Assembly (NCBI RefSeq): GCF_026008495.1
Contig: NZ_BQUN01000057.1
Coordinates: 171,344 to 235,343 of the forward strand
DNA from: Streptomyces sp. A012304
GTDB lineage: Bacteria; Actinomycetota; Actinomycetes; Streptomycetales; Streptomycetaceae
Reading direction: 5' to 3'
DNA: 64,000 nucleotides
A model generated the notes under the pieces. It had not been told where the DNA came from and made no database searches. It saw only the letters and a program-made list of their open reading frames with translations. A program made the translations under genes and the position numbers. This document shows positions 51,986-60,379 of the stretch, piece by piece. The number at the start of each line of letters is the position of its first letter. The stretch's first letter is position 1.

Positions 51986-52585
51986 ATGACGCACACGGAA
52001 GACCAGGTGGCCGGTCTGCTTCTCGCCGCGGGCGGGGGCCGGCGCCTCGGCGGCAGACCCAAGGCGCTGTTGACGCACCACGGGCGCCCGCTGGTGGAGC
52101 ACGCGGTGGAGGTGCTGCGCGCGGCCGGCTGCACGCGCGTGCACGTGGTCCTCGGGGCCGCCGCCGACGCCGTACGGGAACGGGCGCGGCTGGAGGGGTG
52201 CGTGGTCGTGGTGAACCCGCGCTGGGAGCAAGGCATGGGCGGTTCGCTGCGGGCCGGCCTGGACTCCCTGGCCGGGTCCGGCGCACGGGCCGTACTGGTG
52301 TCGCTGGTGGACCAGCCGGGCATCGGCGCGGAGGCGGCCCGGCGGGTGCGGGCCGCGTACCGGGACGAGTCGTCGCTGGTGTCGGCCGCCTACGACGGGC
52401 TGCGCGGGCATCCCGTGCTGTTCGGGGCCGCGCACTGGGCCGGCGTGGCGGCGACCGCGACCGGCGACCGGGGGGCACGCGGCTATCTGAAGGCCCACGA
52501 GGAGGCGATCACACTCGTCGAGTGCGGGGACGTGGCCCGGCCGTACGACATCGACACCCCCGACGATCTCGGACACCTTGAGTGA
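51986..52585 (+). CDS. MobA/MocA-like nucleotidyltransferase
   Basis: 199 residues. The GT-A-type nucleotide-binding motif LLLAAGGGRRLGGRPKALL (about 11-29) and DQPGIG (metal-binding region) place it with MocA/MobA-like CTP:molybdopterin cytidylyltransferases, which prepare the cofactor for xanthine dehydrogenase-type enzymes. That would fit the neighbouring purine degradation genes. The ATG lies a few bases after TATGCA, a leaderless arrangement. The nucleotide and acceptor are uncertain. Confidence 0.82.
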   Translation: MTHTEDQVAGLLLAAGGGRRLGGRPKALLTHHGRPLVEHAVEVLRAAGCTRVHVVLGAAADAVRERARLEGCVVVVNPRWEQGMGGSLRAGLDSLAGSGARAVLVSLVDQPGIGAEAARRVRAAYRDESSLVSAAYDGLRGHPVLFGAAHWAGVAATATGDRGARGYLKAHEEAITLVECGDVARPYDIDTPDDLGHLE

Positions 52586-52651
52586 ACGGCGTGGCACGCG
52601 GCGCCGTCTTCCCTCGACCCGGAGAATCTCGACATCAACAAACCATTGAAC

Positions 52652-52666
52652 TTCCACGATGAGGAA
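52652..52666 (+). promoter_or_regulatory. AllR-type operator upstream of malate synthase
   Basis: TTCCACGATGAGGAA matches the TTCCAC-N5-GGAA pattern (15 bp) found upstream of allB and allR. It lies 107 bp before the malate synthase start. Confidence 0.75.
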
Positions 52667-52772
52667 ACTAGTATCCATTTTTCAGAAGCGCTCGGCTGTT
52701 TCCCGGGCGTTTCTCGCCCGACCCGGATCTTCTGGCACCCGGTGCCAGGCTCGCTGAAGGAAGTGACAGCTC

Positions 52773-54407
52773 ATGTCCGCACCAGCGCCGTCCCCGCTGG
52801 CCATCGTCGACGCCGAGCCCTTGCCCCGGCAGGAGGAGGTCCTCACCGAGGCGGCCCTCGCCTTCGTGGCCGAGCTGCACCGGCGGTTCACGCCGCGCCG
52901 TGACGAACTCCTCGCCCGCCGCGCCGAGCGCCGCGCCGAGATCGCCCGCACCTCCCGCCTCGACTTCCTCCCGGAGACCGCCGCGATCCGTGCGGACGAC
53001 TCCTGGAAGGTCGCCCCGGCCCCCGCGGCCCTCGACGACCGCCGGGTGGAGATCACCGGCCCCACCGACCGCAAGATGACCATCAACGCCCTGAACTCGG
53101 GCGCCAAGGTGTGGCTCGCCGACTTCGAGGACGCCTCGGCCCCCACCTGGGAGAACGTCGTCCTCGGCCAGCTCAACCTGATCGACGCCTACACCCGGAA
53201 CATCGACTTCACCGATCCGAGGTCCGGCAAGTCGTACGCCCTCAAGGCCGACGACGAGCTCGCCACCGTCGTCATGCGCCCGCGCGGCTGGCATCTGAAC
53301 GAGCGCCACCTGGTCGACGAGAACGGCGCCCAGGTGCCCGGCGCCTTCGTCGACTTCGGCCTGTACCTCTTCCACAACGCCCAGCGCCTGCTCGACCTCG
53401 GCAAGGGCCCGTACTTCTACCTCCCGAAGACCGAGTCGCACCTGGAGGCCCGCCTCTGGAACGAGGTGTTCGTCTTCGCGCAGGACTACGTCGGCATCCC
53501 GCAGGGCACCATCCGGGCCACCGTCCTCATCGAGACCATCACCGCCGCGTACGAGATGGAGGAGATCCTCTACGAACTGCGCGACCACGCCTCCGGGCTG
53601 AACGCCGGCCGCTGGGACTACCTGTTCTCCATCGTCAAGAACTTCCGTGACGGCGGGCCGAGGTTCGTCCTGCCGGACCGCAACGCGGTCACGATGACGG
53701 CGCCGTTCATGCGCGCGTACACCGAACTCCTCGTGCGCACCTGCCACAAGCGCGGCGCGCACGCCATCGGCGGCATGGCGGCCTTCATCCCGTCCCGCAA
53801 GGATCCCGAGGTCAACAAGGTCGCCTTCGAGAAGGTCCGCGCCGACAAGGACCGTGAGGCGAACGACGGTTTCGACGGCTCCTGGGTCGCCCACCCCGAC
53901 CTGGTGCCGATCGCCATGGAGTCCTTCGACCGGGTCCTCGGCGACCGGCCGAACCAGAAGGACCGGCTGCGGGAGGACGTCGACGTCAAGGCGGCCGACC
54001 TGATCGCGATCGACTCGCTGCAAGCGCGGCCGACGTACGACGGTCTGGTCAACGCCGTGCAGGTCGGCATCCGGTACATCGAGGCCTGGCTGCGCGGGCT
54101 GGGCGCGGTCGCCATCTTCAACCTCATGGAGGACGCGGCCACCGCCGAGATCTCCCGCTCGCAGATCTGGCAGTGGATCAACGCGGGCGTCGAGTTCGAG
54201 CACGGCGGGAACACGATCAAGGCCACCCCGGAACTCGCCCGCGAGGTCGCCGCCGAGGAGCTGGCGAACATCCGCGCCGAGATCGGCGAGGAGGCCTTCG
54301 TCGCCGGCCACTGGCAGCAGGCCCACGACCTGCTGCTGAAGGTCGCCCTCGACGAGGACTACGCGGACTTCCTCACCCTCCCCGCCTACGAGCAGCTCGC
54401 CGGCTGA
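52773..54407 (+). CDS. aceB: malate synthase A
   Basis: 544 residues, isoform A length. MVIN-type lead TDRKMTINALNSGAKVWLAD, RPRGWHLNERHL, PYFYLPKTESHLEARLWNEV and HAIGGMAAFIPSRKD are the conserved active-site segments (Arg, Glu and Asp ligands of Mg and glyoxylate). It condenses glyoxylate with acetyl-CoA. AAGGAAG precedes the ATG. In this locus it uses glyoxylate from the allantoin pathway and is predicted to be under AllR control. Confidence 0.94.
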   Translation: MSAPAPSPLAIVDAEPLPRQEEVLTEAALAFVAELHRRFTPRRDELLARRAERRAEIARTSRLDFLPETAAIRADDSWKVAPAPAALDDRRVEITGPTDRKMTINALNSGAKVWLADFEDASAPTWENVVLGQLNLIDAYTRNIDFTDPRSGKSYALKADDELATVVMRPRGWHLNERHLVDENGAQVPGAFVDFGLYLFHNAQRLLDLGKGPYFYLPKTESHLEARLWNEVFVFAQDYVGIPQGTIRATVLIETITAAYEMEEILYELRDHASGLNAGRWDYLFSIVKNFRDGGPRFVLPDRNAVTMTAPFMRAYTELLVRTCHKRGAHAIGGMAAFIPSRKDPEVNKVAFEKVRADKDREANDGFDGSWVAHPDLVPIAMESFDRVLGDRPNQKDRLREDVDVKAADLIAIDSLQARPTYDGLVNAVQVGIRYIEAWLRGLGAVAIFNLMEDAATAEISRSQIWQWINAGVEFEHGGNTIKATPELAREVAAEELANIRAEIGEEAFVAGHWQQAHDLLLKVALDEDYADFLTLPAYEQLAG

Positions 54408-54410
54408 CGC

Positions 54411-54692
54411 TCACGCCGACCGGTCCGAGTGGCCCAGGGACTTCCCCGGGGCCACTCGGTCGCGCACGACCCGCTTGACGGCCGTCGGCTCGGGGAAGCC
54501 CTGCTCGCGGCGGTCCCAGACGACCTCGTCGTTGACGCGGACCACGAAGACCCCGCCCTTGCCGGGCTTGAGGGCCAGCTCGGTCAGCTCCTCCTCGAAG
54601 GTCGTCAGCAGCTCCTGCGCCAGCCAGGCGGCACGCGGCAGCCAGCGGCACTGCGTGCAGTACTCGATCTGTACGCGCTGGGGGTCACTCAT
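54411..54692 (-). CDS. SelT/SelW/SelH-like thioredoxin-fold protein
   Basis: A 93-residue protein with a CxxC redox motif (EYCTQCRWLPRAAWLA, Cys12 and Cys15), and a predicted thioredoxin-like fold with RVNDEVVWDRREQGFPEP. This fits the Rdx/SelT/SelW/SelH family. The ATG overlaps the TGA of the upstream HipA-like kinase gene (ATGA). The redox partner is unknown. Its end lies 4 bp from the malate synthase end (convergent). Confidence 0.8.
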   Translation of the reverse strand: MSDPQRVQIEYCTQCRWLPRAAWLAQELLTTFEEELTELALKPGKGGVFVVRVNDEVVWDRREQGFPEPTAVKRVVRDRVAPGKSLGHSDRSA

Positions 54693-55603
54693 CCGAGGTG
54701 CACCGACCAATCCTGTTCCGCCGCCGGCTTGCCGTGCAGGTCGGGGACCCGCTTGAGCCAGTCCGGCCGGCCCTTCTGTGTACGCGCCGCCCGCAGGGCC
54801 TCCTCGGCGGCGAGCTCCTCCCGGGTCGGGAAGTCGGTGGGCAGCCAGGCCGCGGAGGCCCGCACGCGCGCGTGGAGGTACTCGACGTACGCGCTCCGGG
54901 CCGCGTCGGGCGTGGCGAACGCCGGGTCGTCCGTCAGCCAGGCGTCCGGGACGGCCGCCGTGACCTCGCGCAGCAGGTCGAGCGTCACCCGGGGGGCCAG
55001 CTCGGCGTCGGCGGCCCGCACATCGGGCCCGTAGTGGCCGAGGGCGTGATGGCGGAAGTCGTACGCCTTGGCCGGGTCGGAGCCGTCCCAGCGGTGGTGG
55101 AAGACGAGGGCGGCGCCGTGGTCGATCAGCCACAGGCGCGGCGGGACCGTGCCGAACGTCGGCCAGACCATCAGGTTGGAGCTGTGCACCGTGCGGTCCA
55201 CGTTGACGGTGAGGGCGTCCAGCCAGACGATCCGGCCCGCCTCCAGCGGGTCGACGCGGAAGGACTTCGCGAGCTCCGGGGTGAAGTCCCCGGCGCCCGG
55301 CAGATAGTCCATGCCGAGGTTGCGGCCGGGGCTGGCGTCGAGGAGGCCGCGCACCTCCTGGTGCGGTTCGTCGGCGCCGAGCGCGGGATCGAAGTGGACC
55401 AGGACCAGCTCCGGGAAGCGCAGCCCGAGGGCCCGGGCCAGTTCCCCCACGATCACCTCGGCGACCAGCGCCTTGCGGCCCTGCGCGGAGCCGGTGAACT
55501 TCACGACGTACGTGCCGAGGTCGTCGGCCTCGACGACGCCGGGGACGGAGCCGCCGGAGCGGAGGGGTTCGACGTAGCGGGTTGCGAGGACCTCTCTCAG
55601 CAT
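54689..55603 (-). CDS. HipA-like kinase family protein
   Basis: 304 residues. YVVKFTGSAQGRKALVAEVI (Lys of the nucleotide-binding region), WLDALTVNVDRTVHSSNLMVW (catalytic N-V-D-R-T-x-x-S-S-N, corresponding to HipA's N-x-D-x(6)-N) and LWLIDHGAALVFHH (the DFG-equivalent D-H-G) are recognisable. It has no HipB partner. Stand-alone HipA-like kinases of this size are common in actinobacteria. It is coupled to a SelT/W/H-type protein. Substrate unknown. Confidence 0.8.
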   Translation of the reverse strand: MLREVLATRYVEPLRSGGSVPGVVEADDLGTYVVKFTGSAQGRKALVAEVIVGELARALGLRFPELVLVHFDPALGADEPHQEVRGLLDASPGRNLGMDYLPGAGDFTPELAKSFRVDPLEAGRIVWLDALTVNVDRTVHSSNLMVWPTFGTVPPRLWLIDHGAALVFHHRWDGSDPAKAYDFRHHALGHYGPDVRAADAELAPRVTLDLLREVTAAVPDAWLTDDPAFATPDAARSAYVEYLHARVRASAAWLPTDFPTREELAAEEALRAARTQKGRPDWLKRVPDLHGKPAAEQDWSVHLG

Positions 55604-55766
55604 TTTCCCACGCCATCCGCCTCTTCAGCCTTGGAATCCAGTCTCAGCCCGGAGGCACGCAACGGCGCTTCCGGCCTCCGGCATGAAGTGAGCATAGTAA
55701 CCGGGGTGCCCGCTGCGGCGACCTCCGCGCACTGCCGGCGGCACGGCCCGCCGACACTGCTGGGCT

Positions 55767-57047
55767 TCAGGCGGGTGACTCCGGCCGAGGTCCCGCATCT
55801 GCTGACACGGGCCCGCAGGAACGCTGCTCGGGCTGCTGTGCTCCCCCACTCCCGACTTCGCCCGAGCGGGAGGCGCCCCCGTACCGGGCGAGGATCAGCG
55901 TGGCGGTCACGGCCAGTACGACGAGGGCGGCGCCCGAGAGCAGGAAGGCGTCCCTGACTCCGGCGAGCGTGATGGCGGTCGAGGCCACGAACGGGGAAAC
56001 CGCCAGCGCTCCGGCGACCCCGGCCTCCCACAGACCCAGCGCCTTCGCCAGATGGTGGCTGGGAATGCGCTGCTGCACCAGTGCGATCAACGGGATGTCG
56101 GTGAGGGCCGAAGCCAGCCCGGTGGCGATGAGAAGAACCGCGGCCACGGCACCGGAGGTGACCATCCCCAGCGGAGCCCGGAAAATTCCGAGCACGGCCC
56201 AGGCCAGCACCGCGGCCAGGGCGAGTCCGCGGATCCGCAGACCGGCGAGCAGCAGGGCGCCCACCACCTCGGCGACCCCGGCGACACCCAGCAGCAGACC
56301 GTACTGGCCGCCCTGCCCCACGACAGCGACCAGTCCGACGGTCAGGAAACCGTTGGTCAGGGCGAGGGCGAGCACGAAGGTCACGATGACCACCAGCACG
56401 TCCGGAGCGGCCCGCACGGCCGTGAGCCCGGCGGCGAGATCGGACCACAGCCCCGCCTGACCGCCGGTGGAGGAGGGGCGGGTCACGCGGATGGCGGCCA
56501 CGGCAGCGGCCGAGGCCATGAAGGTCAGCCCGTTGACCACCAGCGCCGACTTCATCGAGCCGTAGGCCAGCAGCGGCGCGAGCATGAGCGGGCCGACGAA
56601 GAAGGCGGCCCGGAAGGCGACTTGCAGAAGCCCGTTGGCCTGCTGGAGCCGGTCGGCCGGCACGATCTGCGGGACGATGGCGTTGCGGGCGGGGGCGAAC
56701 GGGGCACCGATCAAAGCCAGCAAGGCCGTTGTCGCCACGAGCAGGGGCAGGTCCAGCAGGCCGAGGGACAGCAGCGCCACGGCCACGGCCACCACGGCGA
56801 CCCGGGCCAGGTCGGTGGCGATCATCAGCTTCCGGCGGTCGTAACGGTCGGCGTACGAGGCGACGACGAACGTGGCCAGGAACGCGGGAGCGAACGCGGA
56901 GACGCTGACCAGAGCAACGGCCGTCGGATCCTTCGTCAGTGACCAGGCCAGCCAGGCGGTCGCGGCGGTGTACAGGCCGTCGCCGAAGCGTGAGACGCCC
57001 TGACCGGCGAAGAGAAGCAGGAAGTCGCGGTCCCTCAGCAGTGACAT
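55767..57047 (-). CDS. MFS transporter
   Basis: 426 residues with 12 hydrophobic helices and the MFS-type loop SYADRYDRRKLMIATD between helices 2 and 3. The ATG at 57047 is chosen; GTG 57083 lies only one base beyond a TAATAA -10. The last 35 residues (GGASRSGEVGSGGAQQPEQR) are encoded by an inserted palindromic repeat and run to a later stop, so the native C-terminus is probably shortened or replaced. The divergent-site dyad and the DUF5937-ArsR gene upstream suggest ArsR-type repression. Confidence 0.85.
   Translation of the reverse strand: MSLLRDRDFLLLFAGQGVSRFGDGLYTAATAWLAWSLTKDPTAVALVSVSAFAPAFLATFVVASYADRYDRRKLMIATDLARVAVVAVAVALLSLGLLDLPLLVATTALLALIGAPFAPARNAIVPQIVPADRLQQANGLLQVAFRAAFFVGPLMLAPLLAYGSMKSALVVNGLTFMASAAAVAAIRVTRPSSTGGQAGLWSDLAAGLTAVRAAPDVLVVIVTFVLALALTNGFLTVGLVAVVGQGGQYGLLLGVAGVAEVVGALLLAGLRIRGLALAAVLAWAVLGIFRAPLGMVTSGAVAAVLLIATGLASALTDIPLIALVQQRIPSHHLAKALGLWEAGVAGALAVSPFVASTAITLAGVRDAFLLSGAALVVLAVTATLILARYGGASRSGEVGSGGAQQPEQRSCGPVSADAGPRPESPA
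55840..55875 (-). repeat. small palindromic repeat within MFS gene end
   Basis: On the minus strand the core (CTCCCGCTCGGGCGAAGTC, then GGGAGTGGGGGAG) matches the copA element at 9341-9383 with a few changes. Its insertion near the stop codon changes the C-terminal residues of the MFS protein. Confidence 0.7.
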
Positions 57048-57085
57048 GCGGCCACTGTCGGATCTCCTCGAGCGCTGATCCACTT

Positions 57086-57103
57086 ATTAGGCAGATGGCT
57101 AAT
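57086..57103. promoter_or_regulatory. ArsR-type operator upstream of MFS gene
   Basis: ATTAG-N8-CTAAT, with a further C/G pair inside each arm, lies over the stop codon of the regulator gene and the probable promoter of the MFS gene (TAATAA as a -10). It is AT-rich relative to the surroundings. Confidence 0.65.
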
Positions 57104-58214
57104 CAGTGCCCATGCCGGTGCCGTGGAGGAAGCTTTCCAGGCTGGGGGCAAGGCCCGCCACCTGTCCGGGGACGAGCCGGTACAGGACGTAATAGCCTTC
57201 GCGGCGGCGTTCGAGCACGCCGGCGTCCGCCAGGACGCGCAGGTGCTTGGAGAGCGCGGCCTCACTGACACCGACGAGCGGCGCCAACTCCTGGGTGCTG
57301 CGAGGCCGTTCGGCGATCAGTCGCAGGGCGCGCAGGCGGGTGTCGTCGGCGAGCGCCCGGAGGATGCCGACGAGTTGCGCCGGGGGGATCCTCGGTCGGG
57401 CTTCCCGGGCGATCGAGGAGAGGGGGAAGACCAGTCCGAGGGGCCAGGGACCGTCGCAGTTGACCCGCACGTGCGGCCAGACATAGGCGCTGGGGGCGAG
57501 CACGAGTGTGTCGTCCGGGCCGATGACGACCTCGTGGTCGTGCGGTCGCTCCAGCCAGAAGCGCTCGGCCTGCGGATCACTGCGTACCTCCGGCCACAGG
57601 CCACGGAGCATCCCGTACAGGCCGCGCCGCTCGATCTGGTGCCCGGCCTCGCTGACGCCGGCGGCCAGTTCGGGTTCGAGCCGGGCCCATTCCTCCTCGA
57701 ACGCCTCCCGCCAGTAGCGCTCCAGCATGCTCAGGAATCGTTCGAGCAGCGCGCGGGGGTCATGCAGGAGCATCGCGGCCATCGCTTCGTCGCTTTCCCG
57801 CAACGCTCGTTCCCGCAGCAGGCTGCGTACCTCCGGTTCACCCAGAACCCGCGGATCCCTGCCTTCGCCGCCGCCCGGCCATGGGGTGAGCAGCGGGACG
57901 GCGAACTCCAGACGGACCAGTTCCGGATCCGCCGTGCGCAGATGGGCCAGTTCGCTGCCGAAGTCCGCCAGCCCGCCGGTCGGCCGCGGAAAGAGGAACT
58001 CGGGGAAGTACGAGCGCACGGCGAAGGAGAACGCCTCGATCTCCCGCTTCAGCGCCGGGGACAGCCTGCGCATCGCACGCACCCAGCCGTGCTGGACGGG
58101 GTGGTGCTTGGGCTCCACCAGCACATGGAGACTCAGTACGGCTTCCATCGCCGGCGAGTAGGCGAACCCCACCCGCTCCGCACCGCCGGCAGGCAGCCGG
58201 AACACGATCGTCAT
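57099..58214 (-). CDS. DUF5937 regulator with C-terminal ArsR helix-turn-helix
   Basis: 371 residues. The first 270 residues or so match DUF5937 (LRLPAGG, VGFAYSPAMEAVLSLHVL, FERFWLERPHDHEVV). The last 90 form an ArsR-type winged helix (LADDTRLRALRLIAERPRST, VGVSEAALSKHLRVLADAGV) and end in SLESFLHGTG. This pairing is common in Streptomyces next to MFS exporters. The dyad overlapping its stop codon is the likely target. The effector is unknown; DUF5937 may bind a small molecule. Confidence 0.85.
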   Translation of the reverse strand: MTIVFRLPAGGAERVGFAYSPAMEAVLSLHVLVEPKHHPVQHGWVRAMRRLSPALKREIEAFSFAVRSYFPEFLFPRPTGGLADFGSELAHLRTADPELVRLEFAVPLLTPWPGGGEGRDPRVLGEPEVRSLLRERALRESDEAMAAMLLHDPRALLERFLSMLERYWREAFEEEWARLEPELAAGVSEAGHQIERRGLYGMLRGLWPEVRSDPQAERFWLERPHDHEVVIGPDDTLVLAPSAYVWPHVRVNCDGPWPLGLVFPLSSIAREARPRIPPAQLVGILRALADDTRLRALRLIAERPRSTQELAPLVGVSEAALSKHLRVLADAGVLERRREGYYVLYRLVPGQVAGLAPSLESFLHGTGMGTD

Positions 58215-58307
58215 GACTCGTCATCCTTGCCGCACGGCGTCCGCTGCGGTAGCCGCGCCGCGCGGATGGGTGATCGACGATTGCGACGATTGCGACGATG
58301 TCGAAAG

Positions 58308-59435
58308 TCAGCGGCGTTGCCACTCCTCTGCCAGGAGGCGGTAGGAGCGCACCCGGTCGGCGTGGTCGTGGGTGATGGTGGTGATGAGCAGCTCGTCGGC
58401 GCCGGTGGCCTCCCGCAGTTGTTCGAGCTGGTCGGCGACGCGCCCCGGAGAGCCGACGAACTGGGTGTCGACGCGGTCGGCGACCAGTGCCCGGTCCACC
58501 TCGGTCCAGGTGTGGGCGCGGGCCTGCTCGGGGGTCGGGAAGGGGATGGCGCCCTCGGCGGTGCGGATGCTGCGGACCCACAGGCCGTAGCCGGTGGCCA
58601 GTTCGCGGGCGGTCTCGTCGTCCTCCGCGACGACGACGTCGGCGGAGACGCTGATGTAGGGCTTGTCGAGGTGGTCGGACGGCTTGAACGCGGCGCGGTA
58701 GCCCTCGGCCGCCTCCAGTACGGTGGCCGGGCTGACGTGGTAATTGGCGGCGAAGCGCAGGCCGTTGCGGCCTGCGACGTCGGCACTCTGTCCGCCACTG
58801 CTGCCCAGGATCCATACCTGCACCTCGGCTCCCTCACCGGGGACGGCGTGCGCCGCGATCCCGTCCGTGGAGCGGTAGTCGCCGCGCAGGAGCGCGAGGA
58901 TGTCCTCGACCTGTTCGCCGTAGCCCTGGGGGGCGGCGCCGGGCTGGCGCAGGAGCTGCTGCTGGAGCAGGAAACGAGGCGAACCGATCAGGTGCTCGGG
59001 GGAGAACCGTGGTGGGATCCTCAGCCCGTTGGGGGCTCGCCCGTCGACGACGGGGGTCGTGGTCGGCCGGGGCCCGGCCGTCTGCCCGGGGGGACGTCCG
59101 CCCGAGCGGCCGAGGCCCAGGTCGAGTCGCCCGGGGTGCAGGGCGTCGATCAGGCCGAACTCCTCGACGGTGGACAGGGCGGTGCGGTGACCGAGCTGTA
59201 CGGCCCCGGAACCGATCCTGATCGTGGAGGTCGCGGAGGCGGTCAGGGCCAGCACGACGGCGGGAGAGGTCCCGGCCACGCCGGGGTTGAGGTGGTGCTC
59301 GGCGAACCAGTAACGGGTGTAGCCGAAACGCTCGGTCTGCCGGGCGAGGTCGATGGTGTTGCGCAGGGCGTCGGCGGCGGTGGATCCGGACGTGATCGGG
59401 ACGAGGTCGAGGACCCCGAGAGGGATGCCGGACAT
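58308..59435 (-). CDS. LLM-class flavin-dependent oxidoreductase
   Basis: 375 residues with a luciferase-like TIM barrel: RYWFAEHHLNPGVAGTSPAV and RPGRLDLGLGRSGG segments, PYISVSADVVVAEDDETARE. It has the MsnO8/LLM family layout, using reduced FMN supplied by the nearby SsuE-type reductase. The ATG at 59435 is used. It is the end-proximal gene of the organosulfur-type locus, separated from the truncated ssuD by 16 bp. Substrate unknown; oxidation at a carbon-sulfur bond is likely. Confidence 0.88.
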   Translation of the reverse strand: MSGIPLGVLDLVPITSGSTAADALRNTIDLARQTERFGYTRYWFAEHHLNPGVAGTSPAVVLALTASATSTIRIGSGAVQLGHRTALSTVEEFGLIDALHPGRLDLGLGRSGGRPPGQTAGPRPTTTPVVDGRAPNGLRIPPRFSPEHLIGSPRFLLQQQLLRQPGAAPQGYGEQVEDILALLRGDYRSTDGIAAHAVPGEGAEVQVWILGSSGGQSADVAGRNGLRFAANYHVSPATVLEAAEGYRAAFKPSDHLDKPYISVSADVVVAEDDETARELATGYGLWVRSIRTAEGAIPFPTPEQARAHTWTEVDRALVADRVDTQFVGSPGRVADQLEQLREATGADELLITTITHDHADRVRSYRLLAEEWQRR

Positions 59436-59451
59436 GGTCGGGTGTTGCTCC

Positions 59452-59682
59452 TCAGCGGTCGGTGGGCGCGGCTGCGGACGGGGCCTCGGGCTCAGGTCGG
59501 GGTCCCGGCCCGGATGCGGGTTTTTGTTCGGGTGCGGCTTCGGCGGCGCGTGCGATCTGGGTGAGGTGGCCGATGCCCGGCGGCCGGTCGCCTCCGGTCG
59601 CGGCGACCGGAGTGCCGTGGCCGCCGACGACGTGACGGCTGTCGCCGTTGGTGGGCAGGAACCAGTGGAAGGTGAGGCTCAC
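59452..59682 (-). pseudogene. truncated SsuD-like alkanesulfonate monooxygenase
   Basis: The first 50 codons (MSLTFHWFLPTNGDSRHVVG and IGHLTQIARAAE) match the start of SsuD, which is about 360-400 residues long. After IARAAE the frame becomes Pro/Ala/Glu-rich and stops at 76 codons; no barrel remains. It is a deleted copy. The neighbouring LLM gene and FMN reductase remain intact. Confidence 0.75.
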
Positions 59683-59724
59683 TCGGGGCTCACGCCTTTC
59701 GCTCGTCGTGGCCGGCGGTCTCGG

Positions 59725-60291
59725 TCAGGCCGCTCGTCCGGTGGCCGCCGGCAGGGCCGTACGGCCGCCGAGCGCTTCGGAGAACCGGTCGACGACCTGG
59801 GCGAGGGCCTCGGCCGGGCCCGGCGCGACGGTCAGGGTGCGGTCGTCGCCCACCGCGATGTCCTTGTCGAGCGTGAACCAGCCCTGGACGATGTGCGCGG
59901 CGCCCATGGAACTGAGCACGGGACGCAGGGCGTAGTCGATCGCCAGGACGTGCGCCGTGGTCCCGCCGGTCGCCAGCGGAAGGACCGTCTTGCCGGCCAG
60001 GGCGTACTGCGGCAGCAGGTCCAGCAGGGACTTCAGCAGCCCGGAGTAGGCGGCCTTGTAGACGGGTGTGCCGATCACGACCCCGTCGGCGCGAGCGAAC
60101 AGCTCGGTCGCCTCCACGATCGCCGGGTGCCGGAAGTCGGCGCCGAGCAGGGCCTCGGCGGGGACGGTGCGGACGTCCAGGGGGATCACGTCGTGCCCCT
60201 GGGCCGTGAGCCGCAGGTCCAGGTGGCGCAGCAGCCGGGCGGTACGGGAGGTGGCGGAGGGGCTTCCGGAGACGGACAGGACGGTGGCCAT
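59725..60291 (-). CDS. NADPH-dependent FMN reductase (SsuE/MsuE type)
   Basis: 188 residues of flavodoxin-like fold: [17 protein letters not shown] (phosphate loop), VIGTPVYKAAYSGLLKSLLD (flavin binding), PLATGGTTAHVLAIDYAL. It supplies reduced FMN to the LLM monooxygenases. The ATG at 60291 follows AAGGA. It lies between the ssuD remnant and the ABC substrate-binding protein gene on the same strand, consistent with an organosulfur operon. Confidence 0.88.
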   Translation of the reverse strand: MATVLSVSGSPSATSRTARLLRHLDLRLTAQGHDVIPLDVRTVPAEALLGADFRHPAIVEATELFARADGVVIGTPVYKAAYSGLLKSLLDLLPQYALAGKTVLPLATGGTTAHVLAIDYALRPVLSSMGAAHIVQGWFTLDKDIAVGDDRTLTVAPGPAEALAQVVDRFSEALGGRTALPAATGRAA

Positions 60292-60379
60292 GGCGGATCC
60301 TTCGGGGGCGTGAGGTTTCGTGGGTCGGCGGTGCGGGGCCGAGTGGTGCGGCGTGCTGCGGCCCCGCGTCCCGCGACGG

